A stretch of DNA of 55,699 nucleotides from an uncultured Alphaproteobacteria bacterium. GTDB taxonomy: Bacteria > Pseudomonadota > Alphaproteobacteria > RF32 > CAG-239. Where the stretch lies: assembly GCA_944390355.1 (NCBI GenBank), contig CALXPT010000009.1, forward strand, positions 1 through 55,699, in the 5' to 3' direction. Both the position numbers and the translations under genes were made by a program. Under the pieces are notes generated by a model. The model saw only the letters and a program-made list of their open reading frames with translations. It was not told the origin of the DNA and ran no database searches. Shown here piece after piece: positions 32,781 through 41,456 of the stretch (position 1 is its first letter; the number at the start of each line of letters is the position of its first letter).

Positions 32781-32814
32781 AGGAGAAAGGAATAACCTTT
32801 CTCCTTTTTTTTTG
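32781..32814 (+). terminator. Terminator at the end of the accessory block
   Basis: AGGAGAAAGG-AATAA-CCTTTCTCCT followed by nine T. Confidence 0.9.
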
Positions 32815-32926
32815 TTACATTTGTTAACATCTTGTTATTGATAAAGTGCATTGAGGGGGTTGCTTGCTTTTGCTTTTAAGCTTATGATGTCTTATCTTTT
32901 TTATAAATTTGGGAGTTTTGTTGATT

Positions 32927-34273
32927 ATGAGTGATAAGTTGTTTGGAACGGACGGTGTACGCGGCGTGGCTAATCAATATCCGATGACGGCCGAGTTTGC
33001 TTTGAAGTTGGCTATGGCGGCCGGTGTTCTCATTTGTTCCGAAAAAAAGAGGGTGGCTATTGCCAGAGATACCAGAATTTCTTCTCCAATGCTCGAATCG
33101 GCTTTGGCTGCCGGCTTTATGGCTGCAGGGGTCGATGTCTTGCTGCTTGGCGTTTTGCCGACGCCGGCGTTGACTTGCGTTACGCCAAAGCTTGATGTCG
33201 ATATGGCCGTGATGATTACCGCTTCCCACAATCCTTATTATGATAACGGGATTAAGCTGATTAATAAAGACGGAAATAAATTTTCCGATGCGGATACCGC
33301 TAAAATCGAGGAAAAAATTTTTCAGAATGATATTGTGCTTAATAAAGATAAAATCGGTGTGCTTGTAAATGTGCCGGATGCCGTTGCCTTGTATCTTGAT
33401 GATGTTTTGAAATTGGTCGGCGATAAAAAACAGCCGCTCAAGAGTTTGCGAATCGTATTAGACTGTGCAAATGGTGCTTTTTCTAAAATTATGCCCGAAA
33501 TCTTTAAATCTTTAGGCGCAGGCGTCATTGCTCTTGCTTGTGAGCCTGACGGTGTTAACGTCAATCATGATTGCGGTTCTCAACATATTGAAAATTTGCA
33601 AAAGGTGGTTAAAGAGTCACATGCTCAAATGGGAATTGCCTGTGATGGAGACGGCGATCGAATTGTGGTGGTTGATGATTTGGGAGAAAAAGTGCCTTGT
33701 GAGCAAATTATTGCTTATTTGGCCAAAGTTATGTCGGAAAATTCCACCCTTAACGGGCGTCCCGTGGTTTCGACCATTGTTTCAAACACGGGGCTGGACG
33801 GCTATATTCAATCTCTCGGTGTTCAATATTTTGCGACTAAGGTCGGCGAGCGGTATGTGATTGAAAAAATGCTTTCCGAAAACGGGGCTGTCGGCGGTGA
33901 AGAATCTGGTCATATCGTGCTCGGGGATTATTCCAAAACAGGCGATGCCTTGATGGTGGGGCTTTATTTGGCTTTGGCCATGGTTCAAAGCGGCAAAAAG
34001 GTGAGTGAGATTTTTCCGATATTTGCGCCGGAGCCGACTGAGGCCGTTAATATGCATTTTGAAGACAATGATACGGTACGCAAAATTATGGCGGATGAAA
34101 ATGTTTCTAAAGCCGCTCAAGAGGCTGATGACATGGTTAAAAAAATCGGTCGGGTTGTTTTCAGGGCTTCGGGCACCGAGCCGGTCGTGCGTATTTGGGT
34201 CGGCGGCAAAGACGAAAACTTGGTTAAAAAGGCCGCTCATCATATTCGCGAGGCGGTTAAACGCGCCGTTTAA
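32927..34273 (+). CDS. glmM: Phosphoglucosamine mutase GlmM
   Basis: The enzyme converts glucosamine-6-phosphate to glucosamine-1-phosphate for peptidoglycan and lipopolysaccharide precursors. The 448-residue product has FGTDGVRGVAN at the N-terminus, the phosphoserine loop ITASHNPYYDNGIK (Ser100), the metal site DGDGDRI, the sugar-binding GEESGH and the C-terminal phosphate loop RASGTEPVVRIW. The start at 32927 has GGGAG upstream. All catalytic elements are intact. It is separated from ftsH by the accessory genes, unlike the closer spacing usual in relatives. Confidence 0.97.
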   Translation: MSDKLFGTDGVRGVANQYPMTAEFALKLAMAAGVLICSEKKRVAIARDTRISSPMLESALAAGFMAAGVDVLLLGVLPTPALTCVTPKLDVDMAVMITASHNPYYDNGIKLINKDGNKFSDADTAKIEEKIFQNDIVLNKDKIGVLVNVPDAVALYLDDVLKLVGDKKQPLKSLRIVLDCANGAFSKIMPEIFKSLGAGVIALACEPDGVNVNHDCGSQHIENLQKVVKESHAQMGIACDGDGDRIVVVDDLGEKVPCEQIIAYLAKVMSENSTLNGRPVVSTIVSNTGLDGYIQSLGVQYFATKVGERYVIEKMLSENGAVGGEESGHIVLGDYSKTGDALMVGLYLALAMVQSGKKVSEIFPIFAPEPTEAVNMHFEDNDTVRKIMADENVSKAAQEADDMVKKIGRVVFRASGTEPVVRIWVGGKDENLVKKAAHHIREAVKRAV

Positions 34274-34351
34274 GTCGTAAATTTTTACTGGAATTTATTT
34301 TTGTTTCGTTCTATTATCGGGCTAGTTGTTTTTTTGGAGGAGTTATATATT

Positions 34352-35710
34352 ATGCATGTTACATTTCCAAAGTCGGTGGATAATACGCTACGGTTTTTGA
34401 AGTTGAAATTCTTGCCTAAGACTTTGTTCTTTCGGACAATGTTGTTAATCTTTATTCCGCTTATCGTGGTGCAGGTCGTTTCGATTGTGGCTTTCTTTAA
34501 CGGAAACTGGTCGAGAATGGGCAAAAAATTGTCGGATAATTTGACTGCTGATATTGCTATGGTTATTGATTATTCTCAAGGAAAACCTAAAAAAATTGCC
34601 GAGTTTGATAAGCTTTCCGAAAAAAATTGGAATTTGAAAGTTTCTTTCTATGATAATGCCAGCAAACATCAGGTTATGAACAAGGCCAGCAAACATCATG
34701 AATTTATTACCGGATTTTTGGAGGAATCACTCAAACATAAATTTCCGCAATATGAAAGTCAAATTTATCTGACCAAAGACCGCGAGACTTTGTGGGTGTT
34801 TGTTGATACGGATAACGGTTTGTATAAGTTTGAAACTCCTGCCAAAAATATTTTTACAACGGCAGTGTTCGGCTTTGTGGCTTGGATGGTCGGTACATCT
34901 TTTTTGTTGTTCTTGGTGGCGGTTCTCTTCCTTCGTATTCAAGTGCGCTCTATTGCCGATTTGGCTAAGTTTTCGGATGATTTCGGGCGCGGAATCGATA
35001 TTAAAAATTTTAAACCTTACGGCTCTTCGGAAGTACGTAAGGCCGGTTTCGCCTTTATTAAAATGAAAGAGAGAATCCAACGGCAGATGAGTGAACGCAC
35101 GCAGATGTTGGCCGGTGTTTCTCATGATTTGCGCACGCCTTTAACCCGTATGCGTCTGCAGGCTGAGATGATGCCTCAGGGACAGGATAGAGATGACCTT
35201 ATGCAAGATATTTCCGAAATGGAAAAAATGCTCGATGGTTATTTGGATTTTGTCAGCGGTGAGGCTGGCGAAAAATCTACCTTCGTTGATATGAACGAAT
35301 TGATTTTGAGTATTTTGAATAAATTCCGCAATAAAAATGCTCTTATTCGTTATGCGACCAATGATCAAGTCAGTGCTATTCAAGGGCGTGAGCAGAGCTT
35401 AAAACGCGCTTTGACAAACATTATTTCAAATGCTTTTGATTATGCTCAGACCGTTGCCGTTCGTCTTGAGAGCAATAATAATCGTTTGGAGATTACTGTG
35501 GATGATGATGGCCCTGGGATTCCCGAAGATAAGCGTGAAGATGTTTTTAAGGCATTTTATCGCATTGAGGAATCTCGCAATAAGGAAACCGGCGGTGTGG
35601 GGCTTGGTTTGTCAATCGCCAAAGATATTATTTCTTCTCATGGCGGCAAAATTACTTTGGGTGATAGTGATATGGGAGGCTTGAGGGTACTCATCAGTAT
35701 TCCCTTATAA
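34352..35710 (+). CDS. EnvZ-type sensor histidine kinase
   Basis: The 452-residue membrane sensor kinase has two membrane helices (residues about 33-52 and 167-190) flanking a periplasmic sensor of about 110 residues. A HAMP linker (ADLAKFSDDFGRGIDIKNF), the HisKA motif AGVSHDLRTPLTRMRL (phospho-acceptor His258) and the ATPase boxes follow: NIISNAFDYA (N), DDDGPGIP (G1), and GGVGLGLSIAKDI (G2). GGAGGAG before the ATG fixes the start. No response regulator gene is adjacent, although EnvZ-type kinases usually have one, so it is an orphan within this window. Confidence 0.92.
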   Translation: MHVTFPKSVDNTLRFLKLKFLPKTLFFRTMLLIFIPLIVVQVVSIVAFFNGNWSRMGKKLSDNLTADIAMVIDYSQGKPKKIAEFDKLSEKNWNLKVSFYDNASKHQVMNKASKHHEFITGFLEESLKHKFPQYESQIYLTKDRETLWVFVDTDNGLYKFETPAKNIFTTAVFGFVAWMVGTSFLLFLVAVLFLRIQVRSIADLAKFSDDFGRGIDIKNFKPYGSSEVRKAGFAFIKMKERIQRQMSERTQMLAGVSHDLRTPLTRMRLQAEMMPQGQDRDDLMQDISEMEKMLDGYLDFVSGEAGEKSTFVDMNELILSILNKFRNKNALIRYATNDQVSAIQGREQSLKRALTNIISNAFDYAQTVAVRLESNNNRLEITVDDDGPGIPEDKREDVFKAFYRIEESRNKETGGVGLGLSIAKDIISSHGGKITLGDSDMGGLRVLISIPL

Positions 35711-35740
35711 TTGTCCGTATCGGTATTTTCTTTCATGATA

Positions 35741-35778
35741 AAAAAACTCCGGATTTTTTTGTGAAACCGGAGTTTTTT
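35741..35778 (+). terminator. Terminator after the sensor kinase gene
   Basis: AAAAAACTCCGG pairs with CCGGAGTTTTTT around a 14-base loop. Confidence 0.9.
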
Positions 35779-35857
35779 GTTAAAGGCATTTTAATATTAT
35801 TGCACTATAATGATGCAAGTGTATGGATTGTCGGAACTTGAAAAAACAGGTTGAAAT

Positions 35858-37573
35858 ATGGAAACTTTGGAAAATAATACGGCGTTATCTTCCGGCTCGT
35901 CTTATGACGATGCTTTGGGGGAGGTTGACGTTGTGTCCGAAATTCCTGATTTTGAAGCCGGAAAAGTGGAGTTGTCTATTCCTCAAAAATATATTTCCGT
36001 TCCTAAGCCTAAAAAGCCCAATCCTTATGCGAAAGTTAAACCCGAACCTTTGTCTAAGGGTAAGGCCGTGCCGGTTTTTCATTCGGAGACTTATGTGGAT
36101 GAAGATGGCGTGGAACATATGATTCCTCCCACTTATGATAAGTCTCAGATGAATTTGCCTCAGTCAAGGTACAAGATTTCTGATTCTCCAAACTATGAGG
36201 GAGAGCGTGTTGATATGGAAGCAGTTGCAGATACACCTGATTTTTTAAAAACTTGGCAAGATGATAATTCAGCGGCTGAGATTGATGAGGCCGTTAATGA
36301 GGCGTTGGATAATGATGCTCCGGTTGAGTATGTTCATGCAGGAGATGAAAATTCCGGTGTCGATAATGTTTCTGTTAATGATGATGCGATTGTGAATAAT
36401 AAGGAAGTTTTGGGGGGCGAGGTTTCGGTTATGAAAGAGCCTGCAGCTACTCAATCTTTTGAAGTGACTGAAAATGGGGAAATTGATTTAGAAAATTTGG
36501 ATGCGATTATTGCCGCACATACACCGCATGAAGAAGAGGTTGAAGTAAAGGATTTGTCCTCTGATGACACGCTTTTTGCATCCGGCGGGGCGGTTAATAT
36601 GCATACTATTCCGAAGTTTAGTTTGGATGATGAAAATGTGGATACAGCGGACGATGGGAAAGATGTTTCTCAAAAAGTGAATGCGACGCAATTGGATGGT
36701 CCGGTCGGAAATGAAAATGAAGTTATGTTTTTAGAGCCGGATGATGATGACCATGTATTTGATGATTTGGGAAAAGAAACAGCTGAGCCGATTTCGGTAG
36801 ATGATTTGGTCGGGATAGATGAAACCGGTGAGGCACATTCTTTTATAGATGATGATTTGGCTATTGAGCCGGAGGCCGTACAGGAGGCGGCGGAAGTTGC
36901 GGAGGAGAGCGGGCTTGCGGATGCGATTGAAACAGAGCCGGAAACCGTGCAGGAGGTTACGTTTGATGAAACAGAGCCGGAGGTTGCAAGTGAGGTAGGG
37001 CAGGAGGTTACGTTCGAAGAGGCGGAGCCGGAGGCTGCAAGTGAGGTGGCTCAAGATGTTACGTTCGAAGAGGCGGAGCCGGAGGTTGCAAGTGAGGTGG
37101 CTCAAGATGTTACGTTCGAAGAGGCGGAGCCGGAGGTTGCAAGTGAGGTGGCTCAAAATGTTACGTTCGATGAGGCGGAATCGGAGGCCGTGGGTGAGGC
37201 TGAGTTCGTAAATACTCAAAGCTCAAATCAATCAGCGATTTATTTGGAAAATTTGGCAGCTCAATCTTATAGTCTTGGTTCTTTAGAAAATTATTTGCAA
37301 GTAACGGCGCATGATTTACCTGAACAGTTTGTAGCAGATGATGTGCAGAATTCTATCCAAATAAATGCCGGAAATTCTGATTATGGGTGGTCGGTGATTT
37401 TTGATTCCGGTGTCGTTATGGGAATGTGTGATGTTAAAGAATATCAACTTCGTAACGGAAAGCTGCCAACGCCAAACGGTGCTTTGTGTTATGGTTTTAA
37501 ACGAATGAATTTCAGTGGTGTTCAAAAAATCGTTTGTTATGAAGTGCCGCGTTATTTTAGTTATATTCGCTAA
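35858..37573 (+). CDS. Acidic repeat-containing protein, function unknown
   Basis: The 571-residue product is very acidic and low in complexity. The first 90 residues contain proline/lysine-rich PKPKKPNPYAKVKPEPLSKG. Residues about 367-450 are tandem copies of VTFEEAEPEVASEVAQD. A C-terminal region of about 110 residues (SYSLGSLENYLQVTAHDLP to the end) looks folded and has no repeats. There is no signal peptide or membrane helix. The -10 TATAAT at 35806 fits a promoter, but the -35 is weak. A scaffold or polar-organising role is possible for such acidic, proline-rich proteins, but nothing here proves it. Confidence 0.7.
   Translation: METLENNTALSSGSSYDDALGEVDVVSEIPDFEAGKVELSIPQKYISVPKPKKPNPYAKVKPEPLSKGKAVPVFHSETYVDEDGVEHMIPPTYDKSQMNLPQSRYKISDSPNYEGERVDMEAVADTPDFLKTWQDDNSAAEIDEAVNEALDNDAPVEYVHAGDENSGVDNVSVNDDAIVNNKEVLGGEVSVMKEPAATQSFEVTENGEIDLENLDAIIAAHTPHEEEVEVKDLSSDDTLFASGGAVNMHTIPKFSLDDENVDTADDGKDVSQKVNATQLDGPVGNENEVMFLEPDDDDHVFDDLGKETAEPISVDDLVGIDETGEAHSFIDDDLAIEPEAVQEAAEVAEESGLADAIETEPETVQEVTFDETEPEVASEVGQEVTFEEAEPEAASEVAQDVTFEEAEPEVASEVAQDVTFEEAEPEVASEVAQNVTFDEAESEAVGEAEFVNTQSSNQSAIYLENLAAQSYSLGSLENYLQVTAHDLPEQFVADDVQNSIQINAGNSDYGWSVIFDSGVVMGMCDVKEYQLRNGKLPTPNGALCYGFKRMNFSGVQKIVCYEVPRYFSYIR
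36956..37205 (+). repeat. Tandem 51-base coding repeat
   Basis: About five in-frame copies of a 51-base unit (17 residues, VTFEEAEPEVASEVAQD) lie in the acidic protein. Units 2 to 4 are almost identical; the first and last are diverged. Such arrays change copy number by slippage or recombination without breaking the frame. Confidence 0.9.
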
Positions 37574-37577
37574 CTAT

Positions 37578-37606
37578 AAAGCCCGTTCTAATAAAGAGCG
37601 GGCTTT
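37578..37606. terminator. Convergent terminator between 35858 and 37627 genes
   Basis: AAAGCCCG-TTCT pairs with AGAG-CGGGCTTT. A related hairpin follows the mirrored gene at 44938. Confidence 0.75.
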
Positions 37607-37626
37607 GACATATTGAAAAAACAAAC

Positions 37627-38487
37627 CTAAAAAGCTAGGACTGGACGAACGTACCAGTCACCAATCTTATCGCCGTTGCCCGCATTACCATTATCGAAAT
37701 CCAGACTCCAAGCACCGTAGTTAGAACTCTCGGAAGAAGACCAATGCCCATATAACGGTAGTTTTGTTCCGCCGATTGTCCCTAAAGCCGTGTTCAAAAC
37801 ATCTATATTTTGATATATGGCATTCAACTCTCCCATAGCTGGCAAATACCAATCTCCGGCTAACGTTCCTTCTGTTTTATATCTATTTACATACCAAAAT
37901 GCAGGACAATCATACCTATTCGCTTTACAATATTCAAACGCTAAACGCGTATTATTTTTACCTTGCCAATCTGCAACAGCCACCGATTCTGAGGCGATAT
38001 TTGGTAATGACGGTACATCCAAAAATTTATGTTCATTCAACCATGGTCTCCGTGCCGTATCCAACGCTATCGCTAAACGATTCGCTCGATCAAACACCAC
38101 ACCGATTGGCTTTTTAGACACTACAACACTCGGATCACAACTCATATCCGAATACAAGATAGCCCCGACAGTACAATTACTCGACGATGCTCCGTTTTCT
38201 ATTGTTACAATTTTTTCCTCTATTGTTGTTATTTTATTAGTGATTTCCGTTATCTTATTCGTTTGTTCGGTTATTTTGTTAGTTAGCTCCGTTATTTGAG
38301 TGCTTAAATCGCTTGCTGTGCAGTTCCATGCATTGCCGAACGGGCATTTAATACCGCCGTTACATGATTGACTGGAAGTATACCCCAAACTTGAACAACT
38401 CGGGGTTTGGATACAGGCAGCCTCCGCCACACCGCTCAACAAACCACTCACCACCAAAGCCGATGAATATAATAAAATCTTTCTCAT
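37627..38487 (-). CDS. Exported coiled-coil protein with DUF1566/lectin-like C-terminus, copy 1
   Basis: The 286-residue product has a signal peptide (MRKILLYSSALVVSGLLSGVAEA), a short Cys-containing region (CIQTPSCSSLGYTSS), and a heptad coiled coil of near-perfect LTNKITE/QTNKITE units at residues about 61-97. The C-terminal domain (residues 105-286) has GVVFDRANRLAIAL, DWQGKNNTRLA, GDWYLPAMGELNAIY, HWSSSES and a final VRPVLAF, typical of DUF1566-type lectin-like folds. The start follows AGGAGAAAG. It is the second gene of an operon with 38594. Codons at 37651-37725 form a hypervariable stretch compared with copy 2 at 44061 (see Findings). A trimeric stalk with a binding tip is a plausible shape. 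Confidence 0.8.
   Translation of the reverse strand: MRKILLYSSALVVSGLLSGVAEAACIQTPSCSSLGYTSSQSCNGGIKCPFGNAWNCTASDLSTQITELTNKITEQTNKITEITNKITTIEEKIVTIENGASSSNCTVGAILYSDMSCDPSVVVSKKPIGVVFDRANRLAIALDTARRPWLNEHKFLDVPSLPNIASESVAVADWQGKNNTRLAFEYCKANRYDCPAFWYVNRYKTEGTLAGDWYLPAMGELNAIYQNIDVLNTALGTIGGTKLPLYGHWSSSESSNYGAWSLDFDNGNAGNGDKIGDWYVRPVLAF
37651..37725 (-). other. Hypervariable 25-codon stretch (candidate diversity-generating retroelement VR), copy 1
   Basis: The stretch is aligned without gaps to 44820-44894. Twenty of 25 codons differ, all changing the amino acid, and only three substitutions fall in third codon positions. It is flanked by 18 identical bases on the 5' side and by the conserved VRPVLAF codons on the 3' side. 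Confidence 0.6.
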
Positions 38488-38593
38488 TTTCTTTCTCCTG
38501 TAGGCGGGGTCTACCGCCATCAATTTTGCATTGTGCCCAGACCGCCGCATTGTTAATAATTATGGTTATTTTTCCCTCTCTCTTGACTTTGAA

Positions 38594-39466
38594 CTATTGT
38601 TCAAAAGCACAATAGTCGCACCAGTCGGTACAATTTGTTGCACAGCCGGTTACAACATATAAATTCGAGCATTCTTCATAAGTGCAGACCGTACACGGCG
38701 GACATTCGCTCTCCGTACCTAAGTTCGGGCATTTTTTGCACTCCGAACACAGGGTTGTATTGCCGCTTTGGCAGGTCGTCGCTCTGTCCTCACAGCCCAT
38801 TTCCCCGCAATCCAAATATCCGGTGCAGTCTTTCTCTTTAATTTTGTATTTTTCCTTGATTTTCAATCCGCCTTCGTCGCATTCCATACAAGGCTCGCCG
38901 TTCGCTTCATAACCATCGGGAATAGAACCCAACGTATATTTATAATCTGACGAACACGTCGGGGTACAGCAATCTTGATACAAGCCGTCACCACAAACCT
39001 CTCCGACGCCTTTTAACGGAGCTTCACAAGTTACATAATTACTCGGACAATCCGGAATACATTCAGCAAAATATTTTTCATCTAACGGGCAGAATTTATC
39101 TGGCGAATAACCTTCAGGGCATGAAGTTTTGTCATAACCCATTTGAGCACAGCTTTCTTTGTAGTCATCACCATCATCATCACCACCTCCGCCTCCGCCG
39201 CTCGGCGTGGTCGGGTCTCTGTCCGTGCCGACAAAATCCGCGCCGCCGCAATCTTCCGTATCCGTTATCCAGCACACCTGTGCAACCTTGATTTCTTGCC
39301 GCTCACTAAAACTCTCGGGAGATAAATAATCTTCAGAAAAGAGGTGTGTGTGAAGTGTGTGAACAAATGTAATTTTTTCTGAAGGAAGGGAAATATCGGC
39401 TCTCACATCCGGCGCAAAAATCGCAACCGATGATAACAGCCCAAACAATAAATAAACCTTGTTCAT
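38594..39466 (-). CDS. Exported cysteine-rich protein, copy 1
   Basis: The 290-residue product has a signal peptide (MNKVYLLFGLLSSVAIFAPDVRA), a short linker with a Gly/Asp-rich stretch (GGGGGGDDDGDD, residues about 86-97), and a C-terminal part rich in cysteine, with CxxC-type spacing throughout (CPPCTVCTYEECS, CATNCTDWCDYC). It probably forms many disulphides outside the cytoplasm. I placed the start at 39466 after AAAGGAC; upstream in-frame codons overlap the promoter. It is the first gene of an operon with 37627. Its paralog at 43097 differs mainly in the linker and first cysteine region. Confidence 0.75.
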   Translation of the reverse strand: MNKVYLLFGLLSSVAIFAPDVRADISLPSEKITFVHTLHTHLFSEDYLSPESFSERQEIKVAQVCWITDTEDCGGADFVGTDRDPTTPSGGGGGGDDDGDDYKESCAQMGYDKTSCPEGYSPDKFCPLDEKYFAECIPDCPSNYVTCEAPLKGVGEVCGDGLYQDCCTPTCSSDYKYTLGSIPDGYEANGEPCMECDEGGLKIKEKYKIKEKDCTGYLDCGEMGCEDRATTCQSGNTTLCSECKKCPNLGTESECPPCTVCTYEECSNLYVVTGCATNCTDWCDYCAFEQ

Positions 39467-39506
39467 GATAAAAGTCCTTTCGATATTACTTATCTCCACG
39501 ACTCGT

Positions 39507-39535
39507 ATTATACCACAAGAAAAAAATCCTTTCAA
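39507..39535 (-). promoter_or_regulatory. Promoter of the copy-1 Cys-rich/coiled-coil operon
   Basis: On the complement, TTGAAA (39535 to 39530), a 17-base spacer and a perfect TATAAT (39512 to 39507). It is identical to the mirrored promoter at 43028. Confidence 0.9.
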
Positions 39536-39617
39536 TAGAAATTTTCGAGGTTTTCCGCGGGTTTGCACGAACTCTTTTGCATAAAAAAATTATTTAGAAA
39601 AAAGTTTTAAAATCAAA

Positions 39618-39645
39618 AAAACGCCCGAAAAATTCGGACGTTTAA
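39618..39645 (-). terminator. Terminator of rpsU
   Basis: AACGCCCGAA/TTCGGACGTT stem with a U run on the minus-strand transcript. Confidence 0.8.
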
Positions 39646-39663
39646 TCATTAAAAAATTTCTTA

Positions 39664-39870
39664 TTAGAAACCTTCGGTATCTAAGCGTTTGCGTAGCTGT
39701 TTACGAGCACGACGAATGGCCTCCGCCTGACGACGTGCCTTCTTTTCAGAGTTCTTTTCATGACAACGACGCAATTTCATCTCACGGAAAATACCTTCTC
39801 TTTGCATTTTCTTTTTCAAAACTTTCAAAGATTGGTTAACGTCATTACCGATAACAGTAACTTGAACCAC
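39664..39870 (-). CDS. rpsU: 30S ribosomal protein S21
   Basis: The 68-residue basic protein matches bS21: [20 protein letters not shown] at the start, [20 protein letters not shown] in the middle and an arginine-rich C-terminus. A GAGGTGAT Shine-Dalgarno sits upstream. It lies in the unique segment between the two arms of the inverted duplication, so any inversion through those arms would flip this essential gene without breaking it. Confidence 0.95.
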   Translation of the reverse strand: MVQVTVIGNDVNQSLKVLKKKMQREGIFREMKLRRCHEKNSEKKARRQAEAIRRARKQLRKRLDTEGF

Positions 39871-39963
39871 TTATATCACCTCATTTCATCAATAAAAAAA
39901 ACTTAAAACCTAAAAAGTTGTGCAATAAATAACACATGAAATTTATTATTGCAAGCAAAATTT

Positions 39964-40176
39964 TTAGGCAATAATATTCGGCGTAATTTTAGATTCGACG
40001 CGTTTAATTTTGCTTTGCAAACCGACGCGGCTGGAGTTCAGTTGTTTCGCCTTAAAAAAGTCAATGGTTTTATTTCTTGCAACCAAATGTCTTATATCGG
40101 AGCTGACTCGTCTTTCTTCAAGCTTAAGCTCACATAATTGATGCTGGAGTTTACCCAGATTGTCATCTCTAAACAT
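39964..40176 (-). CDS. YdcH-like DUF465 family protein
   Basis: The 70-residue helical product has two antiparallel helices: LGKLQHQLCELKLEERRVSSDI and VGLQSKIKRVESKI, ending PNIIA. The heptad pattern and the P-x-IIA terminus resemble alphaproteobacterial DUF465/YdcH proteins, whose function is not established. AGGAAATAAAA precedes the start. It is transcribed away from pfkA. Confidence 0.65.
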   Translation of the reverse strand: MFRDDNLGKLQHQLCELKLEERRVSSDIRHLVARNKTIDFFKAKQLNSSRVGLQSKIKRVESKITPNIIA

Positions 40177-40313
40177 CTGATTTTATTTCCTTTTTACAAA
40201 AAATTGTATGATAAACAAAAATTTTACTGGAAATCCTCCAATAAAATCTGTAATAAATTATACAGCATTTGGATAATTTATGCAACAAAAAAAGAATATT
40301 TAGGAGTTATTTT

Positions 40314-41396
40314 ATGAGTGAATCAAAGAAAATTGGTATTTTGACCAGCGGCGGTGATTGTGCCGGTTTGAATGCGGTTATTCGTGCAGTTGTTAACGGA
40401 GCTTCTCAAAAAGGCTGGACGGTTTACGGAATCCACAACGGTACTGACGGATTGACCGAAAAACCGCTTTCTTATGAAATTTTAACGGTGCACAATTTTT
40501 CTGACACACCATGGCCCAGATTAAGCGGTTCATACCTTGGTTCATTAAATAAAGGGGTTAAAATGGAATCATTGGCCGAAATGTCTAAACGTTTTGGCGA
40601 CGGTGTGCGGGAATTGGGGCTTGATGCCGTTATTGTTGTCGGCGGAGACGGCAGTATGAATATTACCGGAAATTATTGCAAAGGTGCCGGTATTAAAATG
40701 ATTGGCATTCCTAAAACAATTGACAATGATACTCCGATTACTGAATTTTCGGTAGGATTTAATTCAGCTTGTCAGGTTTGCACGACTGCAATTGATAGCT
40801 TGGAATTAACGGCTCGTTCTCATCACCGTGCTTTGATTTGCGAAGTTATGGGGCGCGACGCAGGACATCTGGCCATGCAATCTGCTCTAGCCGGACAAGC
40901 CGATGTTTGTTTGGTTCCCGAAATTCCTTATAAGATTGACCATGTTATCGATAAACTAAAATCAATTAAAGCCAGCGGGCGCAATCATGCCGTAATTGTT
41001 GTTTCCGAGGGAATTAAAACCGAAACGGGCGAACATCTTTCTGCTGCCAAAAACTTAATCGGTGAAGCGGTTTACGGCGGTGTCGGACAATACCTTTCAT
41101 CAGAAATCAATAAGCGTTATTCGGAATTTCAGACCCGTGTAACCACGCTCGGACATATTCAACGCTCAGGCGTTCCGAGTTGTTTTGACCGTTTGTTGGC
41201 GGCATTATTCGGGGCAAGAGCAATCGAATTACTTGCAAATGGCGAAACCAACAAAATGGTGGTTTGGAAAGGTGGGAAAGTTGAGGCTGTTTCTATTGAT
41301 GAAGTGGTTAAGAAAGGTACAACCTTGCTGGATACAAATTCTGACTTTGTCAAGGCAGCTCAAGCATTGGGTATGTATATCGGCGAAGCTAAATAA
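40314..41396 (+). CDS. pfkA: 6-phosphofructokinase (PfkA family)
   Basis: The enzyme phosphorylates fructose-6-phosphate in glycolysis. The 360-residue product has GILTSGGDCAGLNAVIRAVV, the nucleotide/diphosphate loop VVGGDGSMNITG, the catalytic PKTIDNDTP and the substrate motif MGRDAGHLA. The loop GGDGS has Gly at the position that is Asp in typical diphosphate-dependent enzymes, while the Lys in PKTIDND is the residue found in diphosphate-dependent and some ATP-dependent long forms. The phosphoryl donor is therefore uncertain, with ATP more likely. The start at 40314 is set by TAGGAG. Confidence 0.93.
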   Translation: MSESKKIGILTSGGDCAGLNAVIRAVVNGASQKGWTVYGIHNGTDGLTEKPLSYEILTVHNFSDTPWPRLSGSYLGSLNKGVKMESLAEMSKRFGDGVRELGLDAVIVVGGDGSMNITGNYCKGAGIKMIGIPKTIDNDTPITEFSVGFNSACQVCTTAIDSLELTARSHHRALICEVMGRDAGHLAMQSALAGQADVCLVPEIPYKIDHVIDKLKSIKASGRNHAVIVVSEGIKTETGEHLSAAKNLIGEAVYGGVGQYLSSEINKRYSEFQTRVTTLGHIQRSGVPSCFDRLLAALFGARAIELLANGETNKMVVWKGGKVEAVSIDEVVKKGTTLLDTNSDFVKAAQALGMYIGEAK

Positions 41397-41417
41397 GCAT
41401 CGTCTTTTATAATGGTT

Positions 41418-41447
41418 AAGCCCGTTGTAAAGCGGGCTTTTCTTTTT
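41418..41447. terminator. Convergent terminator between pfkA and the nuclease gene
   Basis: AAGCCCG-TTGTAAAG-CGGGCTT followed by T residues. Confidence 0.8.
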
Positions 41448-41456
41448 GAAAAAAAA

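Larger units (their letters stand above)
37590..39590 (-). repeat. Left arm of a roughly 2-kb inverted duplication
   Basis: This arm carries a promoter, a Cys-rich protein gene and a coiled-coil/DUF1566 gene on the minus strand. The same order lies on the plus strand at 42973-44955. Promoter, leader, signal peptides, Cys-rich C-terminal part, intergenic spacer and coiled coil are nearly identical. The middles of both proteins and the last variable codons differ. Confidence 0.85.

Noticed and set aside
39541..39568. N-terminal extension of the Cys-rich protein (start at 39568)
   Set aside because: The extension would be encoded by the promoter and leader region. The internal ATG at 39466 has a Shine-Dalgarno and gives a proper signal peptide; the mirrored gene agrees.
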